Positions 5,463 through 12,998 of a stretch of DNA of 20,884 nucleotides are shown piece after piece. Made by a program: the position numbers and the translations under genes. How positions within the stretch are numbered: position 1 is the first letter of the stretch; each line of letters starts with the position of its first letter. This DNA is from CBFIJI01 sp965662885 (GTDB taxonomy: Bacteria; Bacteroidota; Bacteroidia; Flavobacteriales; Flavobacteriaceae): positions 1 through 20,884 of the forward strand of contig CBFIJI010000025.1 in assembly GCA_965662885.1 (NCBI GenBank), in the 5' to 3' direction. The notes under the pieces are model-generated. The model did not search any database. It had not been told where the DNA came from and saw only the letters and a program-made list of their open reading frames with translations.

Positions 5463-8246
5463 ATGCCCTTTTTCCTTTGGTTCTTCCTTGGCTTTTGTGC
5501 TTTTTTAAGTGCGCAACAATATCATGTGCGAGGGAAGCTTATCAATCAATATGAAGAAGCTCTATTTTTAGTTAAAGTGCAACTCGAGGGAAATGAGCAC
5601 TACACCACCACCAATAAACAGGGATATTTTGAATTGTTGTTACCAAAAAATGGTGTGAATGGGAATCTCCTTTTTAAAAGAGACAGTACGCAACAGCAAA
5701 GCGTTCCCATTCATTCCAATGGAAATCAAGACATAAATTTAGGAACTTGGATCTTTCCTACATCCACCCAGAAACCTTCCTTAGCCGTTTTTAATTTGGA
5801 AGATTTGGATTTGGACATTGCTGCATTTGATCGGGATCAGATAGGCAGCTTTTTAAATGCTCGCCGTGATGCTTTTTTAAATACAGCAGCATTTCAATTC
5901 GGTACTACTTTTTTTCGCCTTCGGGGTTTGAATAATGTTCATCAAGAAGTGCGCCTTAATGGCATTCCGATGAATTCCTTTTATTCTGGAGCACCACAAT
6001 GGGGGCAGTGGGGAGGCTTAAACGATTTTACGAATAGAGGACAGCGTTATTTTTATGGAATTACTCAAGATTCCAAAGGCTTTGGGGGCTTACTTGCCAC
6101 CTCAGAAATCAATTTACGACCCTCTAATTTTCGCGCTAATGCTAAAGTTTCTCAAGCTTTTTCTAATGCTAGCTATCGTTTTCGAATGATGGCCTCTTAT
6201 GTTCACCCCATTAAAAAAAACAGGCCTGGCTTTGCCTTATTGTTGTCAAGACGTACTGGAAAACAGGGCTATATGGAGGGGACATTTTACGATGCCTGGT
6301 CTGCAGCATTTCTTTTAGAACATCAATGGAATGACAAACATCAATCGTGGTTTACAGCTCTTTTTACTCCAAACAGGAGAGGGAAAAATGCCCCCTTGAC
6401 AGCGGAGGTATATCAATTAAAAGGTAGGCAATACAACCCCTATTGGGGAGTGTTAAATGGGAAACAACGCAATGCCCGTCAAGCACATTTAGCCACCCCA
6501 ATTTTGATTTTCAATCACCGTTGGCAAGTACGAAAAAACAGCCATTGGCAATTCAACTTAGGTTATCAATGGGGAGAACAATCGAATAGTCGTATCCGCT
6601 ATAACGGTCATCAACGTTTGGGAAATTTCTTACAAGGTGGTGGTCAAAACCCCGATCCAGTATATTATCAAAGGCTTCCAAGCTATGCCCTACGGGATCA
6701 AAACTATCCTGACTATGCTCAAGCTTTTTTATTGGAACAACAACTATTAGAAAAGGGGCAAATCGATTGGGAATCGATGTATCGAGCAAATGAAGCCGTA
6801 CCTAATCTAGGGGTTTATGCGATCTATGATGAGGTACAACAACCCCAACAGTGGTCCATTACTTTGCAAACAAAACAGCTAATTTCTCCACGTTTATCCA
6901 GTCAATGGGAAGCCTACTTTTCAAATAATCGATCTCATTTTTTTGCACGACCAAAGGATTTATTGGGAGCATCATATTTGTGGGATTTAGATCCCTATAC
7001 TACTGCCGAAGCCAGTCCAAATAATGTATTGAATTCTGAAACTCCTATAAATGTAGGCGATCCGTTTATGTATAATTATGCTCTATTTTCACAAGTTTTT
7101 GGAGGGACAACAACATTCGAATATACGGGTGCTGGATGGACTACTTTTGTTGGACTTCAATTCCGCCAACAGCAGTTTTTAAGAGAAGGTTATTTTAAAA
7201 ATGGGAGCTTCCCCAATCATTCTTTTGGACGGGGAGCGTCACAAAACTTTACAAGCTGGTCGTTTAAATGGGGCGCAAATTATGCTCTTTCAGGGAGGCA
7301 TCGATTGTTTTTCTTTGCGGGGCTAAAAAATCGCCCGCCCGCTTATCGTCATCTTTATTTAAACCCACGAGGCCAAGAACATGCAGTTCCCAATAGTGAA
7401 CAAGAGCAAGGGATACATTTCAATATGGGCTATCAATGGCAAGCCCCTACTTTGGATATAAAGTTCAACCTATATGGATTGAAACGTACAAATATTCAAG
7501 AAGTGTCTTACTATTTTGCAGATGGAGTAGGTGGTGATAATGCCCTTTTTGTTCAAGAAGTCCTGACCGATATGACCCATCAACATTTGGGGGCCGAAGT
7601 GTCCCTTGTTTATCAACCAGTTCCTGAGTTAAAATGTATTGGTGTTGTTGCATTGGGGCAGTTTCAATACGCAAACAATCCCCATTTGATTTTATCCACA
7701 GCACCCACATTAGCATCCCAAGATGCAGGGTTTAAAGACGGTATTAAAGATTTTGGAAAAGCATATTTAAAAGGCTATCATCTTGCTGGAGGACCACAAC
7801 GGGCGTTCTCATTATCTTTGAATTACGAAGATCCCAATTATTGGCGTTTATCCGTTTATGGAAATTATTTTTCTAATGCTTTTCTCGACCCCAATCCTTT
7901 GACCCGAACTAAAAACATCTATTTGGATGCTGATGGTTTGCCTTTTGCGAATTACGACTCCAAGGTGGCTAATGACTTGTTGCGACAAGAACAATTTCCC
8001 GCCTATTTTTTATTGAACGCTACTGGGGGAAAATCATGGTTGTTGGGAGGGCATTATTTTGGATTTTTTATCAGTGTTCAAAACCTCTTAAATACTCATT
8101 TTAAAACAGGGGGTTATGAACAGGGTCGTAATGCGAATTATCGCAGCCTTTTGGAGGATAGTCAACGAACTCGCCCCTTATTTGGTCCAAAGTATTGGTG
8201 GGGTCGTGGCACCACCTATTTTGCCACCTTTTATTTTAGTTTTTAA
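5463..8246 (+). CDS. TonB-dependent outer-membrane receptor
   Basis: The 927-residue protein begins with a hydrophobic signal sequence ending near 'LSAQQ' (16-20). No positive charge precedes the hydrophobic core, but an in-frame TAA at 5442 leaves no upstream ATG. Residues about 20-95 form a carboxypeptidase-D-like regulatory domain ('VRGKLINQYEEAL', 'TTNKQGYFELLLP'), common at the N-terminus of Bacteroidota receptors. A plug domain follows ('FFRLRGLNNVHQEVRLNGIP' at about 151-170), then a 22-strand-type barrel rich in aromatic alternation. It ends 'TTYFATFYFSF', with the terminal Phe typical of BAM substrates. Such receptors import large or scarce substrates using TonB/ExbBD energy. The DUF5689 lipoprotein gene lies 13 bases downstream, as SusD-type partners do, but that partner is not SusD. 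The substrate is unknown; the divergent nuclease gene hints at nucleic acids or phosphoesters. Confidence 0.85.
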   Translation: MPFFLWFFLGFCAFLSAQQYHVRGKLINQYEEALFLVKVQLEGNEHYTTTNKQGYFELLLPKNGVNGNLLFKRDSTQQQSVPIHSNGNQDINLGTWIFPTSTQKPSLAVFNLEDLDLDIAAFDRDQIGSFLNARRDAFLNTAAFQFGTTFFRLRGLNNVHQEVRLNGIPMNSFYSGAPQWGQWGGLNDFTNRGQRYFYGITQDSKGFGGLLATSEINLRPSNFRANAKVSQAFSNASYRFRMMASYVHPIKKNRPGFALLLSRRTGKQGYMEGTFYDAWSAAFLLEHQWNDKHQSWFTALFTPNRRGKNAPLTAEVYQLKGRQYNPYWGVLNGKQRNARQAHLATPILIFNHRWQVRKNSHWQFNLGYQWGEQSNSRIRYNGHQRLGNFLQGGGQNPDPVYYQRLPSYALRDQNYPDYAQAFLLEQQLLEKGQIDWESMYRANEAVPNLGVYAIYDEVQQPQQWSITLQTKQLISPRLSSQWEAYFSNNRSHFFARPKDLLGASYLWDLDPYTTAEASPNNVLNSETPINVGDPFMYNYALFSQVFGGTTTFEYTGAGWTTFVGLQFRQQQFLREGYFKNGSFPNHSFGRGASQNFTSWSFKWGANYALSGRHRLFFFAGLKNRPPAYRHLYLNPRGQEHAVPNSEQEQGIHFNMGYQWQAPTLDIKFNLYGLKRTNIQEVSYYFADGVGGDNALFVQEVLTDMTHQHLGAEVSLVYQPVPELKCIGVVALGQFQYANNPHLILSTAPTLASQDAGFKDGIKDFGKAYLKGYHLAGGPQRAFSLSLNYEDPNYWRLSVYGNYFSNAFLDPNPLTRTKNIYLDADGLPFANYDSKVANDLLRQEQFPAYFLLNATGGKSWLLGGHYFGFFISVQNLLNTHFKTGGYEQGRNANYRSLLEDSQRTRPLFGPKYWWGRGTTYFATFYFSF

Positions 8247-8259
8247 TTTTAATTCTCAA

Positions 8260-9609
8260 ATGAAACCAATGAAAAAAGCTACTCGTTTATTGTTGTTTCT
8301 CTTCCTGTTTTTCAACTGTACTGTACCCGAAAATTTTGATCCTCCTGTATTTGTGGATCTACCGAAATTTCCAAAAGCAAATACTACACTTCAAGCCATT
8401 TGGGAACGCGTACAACAGAGTGAAACGGGGTTTATGATGTTTGAAAAGCAAGAAACGGAATTGTGGGCAATGGGGATAGTGAGTAGTAGTGACGCAACAG
8501 GAAATTTTTATAAAGAATTGTATGTTCAAAATAGTGAAAAAGCACCTAAAAGAGCGTTGCGTTTATTGCTGGATCAACGGTCACTACATGCACAATTTCC
8601 TGTTGGGCGAAAAATTTTAATTCGACTTAATGGTTTAGGTGCTGGCATGCACAAAGGGGTTTTAAGCCTCGGCACCTATCAAGCCGATGGCATTGCCCCC
8701 CTTCCAGAGCCATTAATTACCGATCATATTATCCGAACAGACCAAACCTTGGTTGTAGACCCTGTGGTTACCTCCTTAGCAGAGTTAAATACCAATTTGA
8801 TTGGAAAATGGGTTCGCCTTCCTGAAATACAATTTGCTAAAAGTGAACATGGAAAAACCTTTTCAGGAGAAGCCTTTGATACGTTTGATGGAGAACGCCG
8901 TTTGATGGACTGTGATGAACAGCGTTCCATTATGTTAAGCAGCAGTAGCTTTTCTAAATTTAAGTCTGTGGTAATTCCTTCTCTTTCTGGAACAATCAAT
9001 GGAATTTTAACTCGTGATTATTACAATGAAAAATATATTTTAAAAATCAATGATCCAAACGACATGACGTTTGAAACAGCCCGCTGCGATCCTTATTTTG
9101 AGGAAACTTTTGAAGAAGTAAGCTTGGGTCGTTTTGAAAAAGTGGGCTGGCAAAATGTGATTGAATCAGGAACACAAGCTTGGGAAGTGTATGAAGATGC
9201 AAATTCTTTGGGGCAATCTCTTCGGATTGGATCCTATCGTTCTAAAGATAAAAAAACAGTAGCTTGGCTAATTACGCCTGCCTTTGATTTAACCGCCCTT
9301 GCAGGGGCAAGCTTCCACTTCCGAACTTCAACACAATATGCCGATAAAAGTAAATTGGAGGTGCTGCTATCCACGGATTATAATGGGGAACAAAGTCAAC
9401 TTAAAAAAGCAACGTGGACGACCCTTGAAACTCGAATTTCAACGGGAGAGGATAACGATAACCTATGGATTGATAGTAGCCCGATACTCCTTCCTCAAGA
9501 GGCGGGAACTCTTTATTTTGCTTTTCGTTATTCAGGGAGTGGAAAGACTGCTTATGATGGGACGTTTGAATTGGATGATCTTCGCTTGACTAAAGCTACT
9601 TCATTCTAA
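8260..9609 (+). CDS. DUF5689 / choice-of-anchor-J surface lipoprotein
   Basis: The frame is open further upstream (from 8116, inside the receptor gene), but the start is set at the ATG at 8260 because a signal peptide follows it directly: 'MKPMKKATRLLLFLFLFFNC', with a lipobox-like Cys20. The ATG at 8269 is an equally good alternative. Residues about 42-270 match DUF5689, a Bacteroidota extracellular domain ('SSSDATGNFYKELYVQ', 'FPVGRKILIRLNGLGAGMHK', 'LIGKWVRLPEIQFA', 'LSGTINGILTRDYYNEKYIL'). Residues about 278-449 match the jelly-roll choice-of-anchor-J/cleaved-adhesin type ('FEETFEEV', 'AWLITPAFDL', 'FELDDLRL'). The protein is therefore probably lipid-anchored at the cell surface, working with the receptor encoded 13 bases upstream. 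Binding of the imported ligand is inferred. No catalytic motif was recognised. Confidence 0.8.
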   Translation: MKPMKKATRLLLFLFLFFNCTVPENFDPPVFVDLPKFPKANTTLQAIWERVQQSETGFMMFEKQETELWAMGIVSSSDATGNFYKELYVQNSEKAPKRALRLLLDQRSLHAQFPVGRKILIRLNGLGAGMHKGVLSLGTYQADGIAPLPEPLITDHIIRTDQTLVVDPVVTSLAELNTNLIGKWVRLPEIQFAKSEHGKTFSGEAFDTFDGERRLMDCDEQRSIMLSSSSFSKFKSVVIPSLSGTINGILTRDYYNEKYILKINDPNDMTFETARCDPYFEETFEEVSLGRFEKVGWQNVIESGTQAWEVYEDANSLGQSLRIGSYRSKDKKTVAWLITPAFDLTALAGASFHFRTSTQYADKSKLEVLLSTDYNGEQSQLKKATWTTLETRISTGEDNDNLWIDSSPILLPQEAGTLYFAFRYSGSGKTAYDGTFELDDLRLTKATSF

Positions 9610-9636
9610 AACAAACCATAAAAAAGGGTTTAAGTA

Positions 9637-9657
9637 CAGCAATATATGAAATTGCTG
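9637..9657. repeat. Small perfect inverted repeat, possible weak terminator
   Basis: CAGCAAT and ATTGCTG form a 7-base perfect stem with a 7-base loop, lying between the convergent ends of the DUF5689 gene and the next minus-strand gene. The stem is A+T-rich and no run of four or more T follows on either strand, so termination is only a possibility. Confidence 0.35.
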
Positions 9658-9711
9658 ATTTCTATAATGACACCTACAAGTAGCGTTAAAAGAAGTACCC
9701 CAATTTTGAGA

Positions 9712-10308
9712 CTATCGAATTTTCTTTCTAAGAGTACAACTCTCTGATTGATTAATGTTACCCAATGAATCCTTGCACCAAGATTTATGATAGACGGAAC
9801 AATAACAATACGTTATTTGAAATAAACCGTCCATTTCCTCAAGGAAATTAATTAGGTCAAAGTTTGAGTTCGGCTTCTTTTTTATGCTAAGGCTGGTCAC
9901 CTGATGAACCTCTCTGGCAGCAATGACATCATCATCATACAAAGTAGTGAATTCGGTTTGAGTCGCTATGAGTACCTCGTTATACTTATTCTCTATGGCT
10001 TCACCTACCTCCTGCAGTTCAATTGGTTTACCGTCAAAGGTATAGCGAACGTCACTCATAATGGCTGGACCGATTCCTTTGTTTTCAATGAGATATTTTA
10101 TTGTAACAGAATCTTTTTTTGACACATTTATGAAAGTAGAACTTTCAAGATACGGCCATACGGATACTTCTTGTTGGCTTTTATATAGTTCTTGCTGTTC
10201 TTTCATTATTTGGGTTTCTTTTAACCCGATGAACGCAGTAGCAGAACTTATTAAAATAGCAGTTAAAGAGATGACGGTAGCGGAAGTATTTTTATTCTTT
10301 GTTTTCAC
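9712..10308 (-). CDS. Membrane-anchored protein of unknown function
   Basis: No family was recognised with confidence. The 198-residue product has one N-terminal membrane helix (about residues 10-29, 'SLTAILISSATAFIGLKE'), then a short charged Gln/Glu segment ('KEQQELYKSQQE'), then a soluble region starting 'SVWPYLESS' and containing 'IENKGIGPAIMSDVRYTFDG'. Single-helix Bacteroidota proteins with a 'PYL ... N.G.GPA' beta-domain are recalled as common hypotheticals. The C-terminal part holds three closely spaced cysteines (in 'YCYCSVYHKSWC') and one near the end, which could form disulfides outside the cytoplasm. No ATG exists in frame before the helix, and an in-frame TAA lies 12 bases upstream of the TTG at 10314. 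The start is therefore GTG at 10308, or the TTG two codons earlier. No TAnnTTTG box was found upstream. Confidence 0.6.
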   Translation of the reverse strand: MKTKNKNTSATVISLTAILISSATAFIGLKETQIMKEQQELYKSQQEVSVWPYLESSTFINVSKKDSVTIKYLIENKGIGPAIMSDVRYTFDGKPIELQEVGEAIENKYNEVLIATQTEFTTLYDDDVIAAREVHQVTSLSIKKKPNSNFDLINFLEEMDGLFQITYCYCSVYHKSWCKDSLGNINQSESCTLRKKIR

Positions 10309-10438
10309 AATCAAGACCTGAGGTTATAGTATATTAAGTTTTTATACCGAATCCTTAAAATTACATAATAAATCTAAGACTACTTTTGAAGGAGGGGATT
10401 AATAGTGTGTTTAAAATCAATGAGTTATGAATTCGGGT

Positions 10439-10558
10439 TTATTTAACCTTGAAGCTCCAACCCTCACTGACTTTAAACGCTTTCTTTTTATAGATCATTT
10501 TTAGAAGTGCATTAATACCTACGGAAACGAGGAAGACAAACAATACAAGATTTTTCAT
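10439..10558 (-). CDS. Small hydrophobic ORF (39 aa), possible small membrane protein
   Basis: An ATG-initiated frame of 39 codons begins 'MKNLVLFVFLVSVGINALL', a single hydrophobic helix of about 17-19 residues, followed by basic 'KMIYKKK' and a short tail ending 'SEGWSFKVK'. Lys/Arg placement after the helix fits a one-pass inner-membrane miniprotein with a cytoplasmic C-terminus (positive-inside rule). A perfect TAnnTTTG promoter box (TAAATTTG on the minus strand, 10592-10599) lies 33 bases before the ATG, which favours a real gene over chance. No family was recognised. It is followed on the same strand by the membrane-anchored hypothetical gene, with a 130-base gap. Confidence 0.4.
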   Translation of the reverse strand: MKNLVLFVFLVSVGINALLKMIYKKKAFKVSEGWSFKVK

Positions 10559-10591
10559 AGGAAAGAGGGGTTCAATTCACCTTAAATTAAT

Positions 10592-10599
10592 CAAATTTA
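10592..10599 (-). promoter_or_regulatory. Perfect Bacteroidota -7 box upstream of the 39-aa small ORF
   Basis: The minus strand reads TAAATTTG here, an exact TAnnTTTG match, 33 bases before the small ORF's ATG at 10558. No clear -33 TTTG was found 19-21 bases further upstream. In A+T-rich DNA this 8-mer can occur by chance, so confidence is moderate. Confidence 0.4.
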
Positions 10600-11055
10600 T
10601 TCACCTAATGGGAATCAGTTGTTGAAATCAATTTGACTCGTATGATATCCAATTTTTTTTTTGCACTAGACTGTTATAAATTCCTATAAGAATATTCCCA
10701 TCCTCATAGGTAAAATTGAAAGATAAAGAAATCAAATCTTGGTTTTGTAAAACCGTTACTTTACCTACTAAAAGCAACAACGACTTTATTTAATGATTCT
10801 TCAAAATCGGATGCCATTTAAATAGCTGTTACCAGAGCATTTGATGATGGCTGCGGCACTGATAAGGGTTGTTTTTTTGGTAACGAGAAAATGGTTGTCT
10901 GGTGAGGGAATTGCATCTGTTTTTTCCCAATGTACAAATACACAATATAGCAAGGCGAGGTCTTTGTGGATTAATGAAGGTTTCATTAAGATTTTGGCTC
11001 TATTACAACTAATAAAAACTGTTAATCTTTTTGGGTAAGTATTAAAATGACCTAT
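10600..11055. other. Gene-poor A+T-rich interval with possible relic coding sequence
   Basis: No convincing gene, RNA or repeat was identified in these roughly 450 bases. On the minus strand the frame of the AlbA_2 gene stays open after its TAA (11056-11058) for about 84 codons, to a TGA at 10801-10803, and contains 'TDAIPSPDNHFLVTKKTTLI' followed by 'SAAAIIKCSGNS'. A second minus-strand stretch without a start codon, ending at 10628, reads 'VGKVTVLQNQDLISLSFNF' and on to 'TYEDGNILIGIYN', which looks protein-like. A 65-codon plus-strand frame at 10841-11038 covers the same DNA. None has a clear start, a recognised family or typical composition. Together they could be fragments of a decayed gene, or chance. 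Confidence 0.3.
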
Positions 11056-12192
11056 TTAATTGTATTTAATCTTTCTTAAAATACGTTGAGTTTCTTTATA
11101 GTTATTATAGAAGTGGTTTCCCATTTTTTTAAGATAAGGACGTGCCCGCTCCAGTTGTTCTTTTGCTTCATGGACGCTGTTGAGGGAACAAAGCATGGCA
11201 CTTGAAGGGAGCTGAAGCAGGTCTTTTTGTTCACCATCGGAAAGAGGGCTTTCTTTTTCTAATTTTTCTAGAAGTGCATTGTTGGCATTATATCGATGAT
11301 ACAAAGTTTTTTTATCCAATTCAGGTGGTTGAAATAGGAGTTTACTTTGGAGTTGATAGGCTCCGTTTTCCATAAAGACAATACGGACTTCCTCCAAGGG
11401 AAAAAAGCGGAAGCCGTCTTCAATACCCAAGCGAACATATTCTGTAATCACAAAGGCATCTGCGGTCCATTCAATTTCCACCTCATCAAAAGTGGAATAG
11501 AACAGTTTGACTTGTTCATTGATCAATTCAATGTCCACGCGGGAATAATACGTACGATTTTTAACTTTTTTTTCTGATCCTGCCCAACACACCACAAAGG
11601 ATTCCTTAAATACTTTGTATTGTGACATTAAATCATCGCTATGTGATTCTAGAAAATCAAACACCCCATCGAGTGTCAATTGAATATTATTTTGAGCGTG
11701 TTTTTCAATGATGGCAACAGTATCGGAATTAGTGTCTTTAATTTCGATGTTTGTCGCTACTGGAAGGGAGATACTTCCCTCTCTTTTAAAAATTGTACCA
11801 CCATAATATTTCCAAATATTTTTTCGTAAAGCGGTAATTTTATTGTTCGGCATAATCGTAACCAATCCTACGACTTTACCCGAGGGGAGGTGGGGAAAAG
11901 GAATATTTTCATAGGTCACACGAGGTGGCTCGTTTAAATAGGCATTGACTAAGTTTTGCAATTTGCTATCATCAAAAAAATCTACCCCAAGGATACGATT
12001 GTTTTTGTCTTCTACTCCAATTACAATAAAGCAATTGTTGGTGGGGTTACTGTTGGAAAGGGCGCAAATATGTTTTAAAAATTTTGCTTTTCCTTCTTTA
12101 TGGCTAAGATCGATTTTCAGCTTTTTATCATAAAAACTGTTTTCATCATTGTGTGCTAACAATGCTTTGATCAGTAGCCTTTTGTTAATCAT
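11056..12192 (-). CDS. AlbA_2 (Schlafen-like) putative nucleic-acid-binding protein
   Basis: The 378-residue protein has an N-terminal AlbA_2/divergent-AAA-4-type domain at about 16-145. Its landmarks are 'GKAKFLKHICALSNSN' (34-49), 'CFIVIGVEDKNNRILGVD' (54-71), and a closing 'IWKYYGGTIFKREGS' (126-140) resembling the family's Y.R.GS..A motif. AlbA_2 domains are linked to Schlafen-type nucleases and to transcriptional regulators with ATPase tails. Residues 150-378 show no GHKL-ATPase motif and were not recognised; they contain a 'WAGSEKKVKNRTYYSRV' segment and a charged C-terminal helical region. The start ATG overlaps the stop of the upstream dehydrogenase gene as ATGA, so it is probably translated from the same mRNA. 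The substrate or target is unknown. Confidence 0.7.
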   Translation of the reverse strand: MINKRLLIKALLAHNDENSFYDKKLKIDLSHKEGKAKFLKHICALSNSNPTNNCFIVIGVEDKNNRILGVDFFDDSKLQNLVNAYLNEPPRVTYENIPFPHLPSGKVVGLVTIMPNNKITALRKNIWKYYGGTIFKREGSISLPVATNIEIKDTNSDTVAIIEKHAQNNIQLTLDGVFDFLESHSDDLMSQYKVFKESFVVCWAGSEKKVKNRTYYSRVDIELINEQVKLFYSTFDEVEIEWTADAFVITEYVRLGIEDGFRFFPLEEVRIVFMENGAYQLQSKLLFQPPELDKKTLYHRYNANNALLEKLEKESPLSDGEQKDLLQLPSSAMLCSLNSVHEAKEQLERARPYLKKMGNHFYNNYKETQRILRKIKYN

Positions 12193-12938
12193 ACTTCCCG
12201 TTTAGCGACATAGGAATTGGCTTGGTGGGTGGGAAGTAAAACCAAATCAGCAACGTTGACATGTGCCGGGGCATTGACCATATAGAAAATAGCATCGGCG
12301 ACATCTGCAGCGACAAGGGGTTGCATTCCAGCATAAACCTTTTTAGCTCGGTCTCCATCACCTTTAAAACGCACTTCAGAAAATTCTGTATGTACCAAAC
12401 CAGGGCTGATACTTCCTACGCGAATTTCAAAAGGGTTCAGATCCAAACGCAGACCCTTTGTAAAGGCGTCAACAGCAAATTTGCTGCTACAGTATACACT
12501 TCCGTTGGGATAAACTTCCTTCCCAGCAGTAGAGCCTAAATTAATGATGTGTCCTGCTTTTCGTTCCACCATTTGAGGGAGGAGGGCTTTAGTGACATAC
12601 ATCAGACCTTTGACATTACTATCGATCATAGCATCCCAATCATCCAATGAGGCGGTTTGTACGGGGTCCAATCCGTGGGCATTTCCAGCATTATTAATCA
12701 AGACATCAATGGTTTTAAAGGCTTCAGGCAGGGATTCAATGGCCTGAAAAACAGCTGCTTTATCGCTTACATCAAACACGAGAAGCTGCGTTGGAACCTC
12801 TAGTTTTTTGGAAAGTGCTTCTAGTTTTTCTTTTCGACGACCACAAAGTACCAAGGAATACCCTGCCGCGGCAAATTTTTCTGCTGTGGCCCATCCAATA
12901 CCACTACTCGCTCCTGTGATCAATACCGTTTTTTTCAT
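12189..12938 (-). CDS. Short-chain dehydrogenase/reductase (YdfG-like)
   Basis: The 249-residue protein is a classical Rossmann-fold SDR with all landmarks: the cofactor motif 'TGASSGIG' (8-15), 'CGRRKEKLE' after beta-2 (Arg34 and Arg35 favour NADP), 'NNAG' (82-85), and the catalytic tetrad Asn108, Ser136, Tyr149 and Lys153 ('YCSSK'), then 'SISPGLVHTEF' (176-186). The overall pattern resembles YdfG-type NADP-dependent 3-hydroxy acid/L-allo-threonine dehydrogenases. These accept several hydroxy acids, so the substrate is not fixed. The gene lies 60 bases downstream of the aldo/keto reductase gene on the same strand and ends inside the start of the AlbA_2 gene (ATGA). The three are probably one transcription unit. 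Confidence 0.88.
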   Translation of the reverse strand: MKKTVLITGASSGIGWATAEKFAAAGYSLVLCGRRKEKLEALSKKLEVPTQLLVFDVSDKAAVFQAIESLPEAFKTIDVLINNAGNAHGLDPVQTASLDDWDAMIDSNVKGLMYVTKALLPQMVERKAGHIINLGSTAGKEVYPNGSVYCSSKFAVDAFTKGLRLDLNPFEIRVGSISPGLVHTEFSEVRFKGDGDRAKKVYAGMQPLVAADVADAIFYMVNAPAHVNVADLVLLPTHQANSYVAKREV

Positions 12939-12998
12939 TTCGTTTTTTTTAGATTTTTGAGGTAATTCAGATTTGTTTTTTAAAAGGGGTTTATCTGT

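Noticed and set aside
8116..8259. Longer N-terminus for the DUF5689 lipoprotein, starting inside the TonB-receptor gene
   Set aside because: The extra residues overlap the receptor's C-terminal strands in another frame, and the signal peptide begins only at the ATG at 8260.
10841..11038. 65-codon plus-strand frame
   Set aside because: It has no recognisable family or promoter and covers the same DNA as a minus-strand open stretch, so it was kept only as part of the gene-poor interval.
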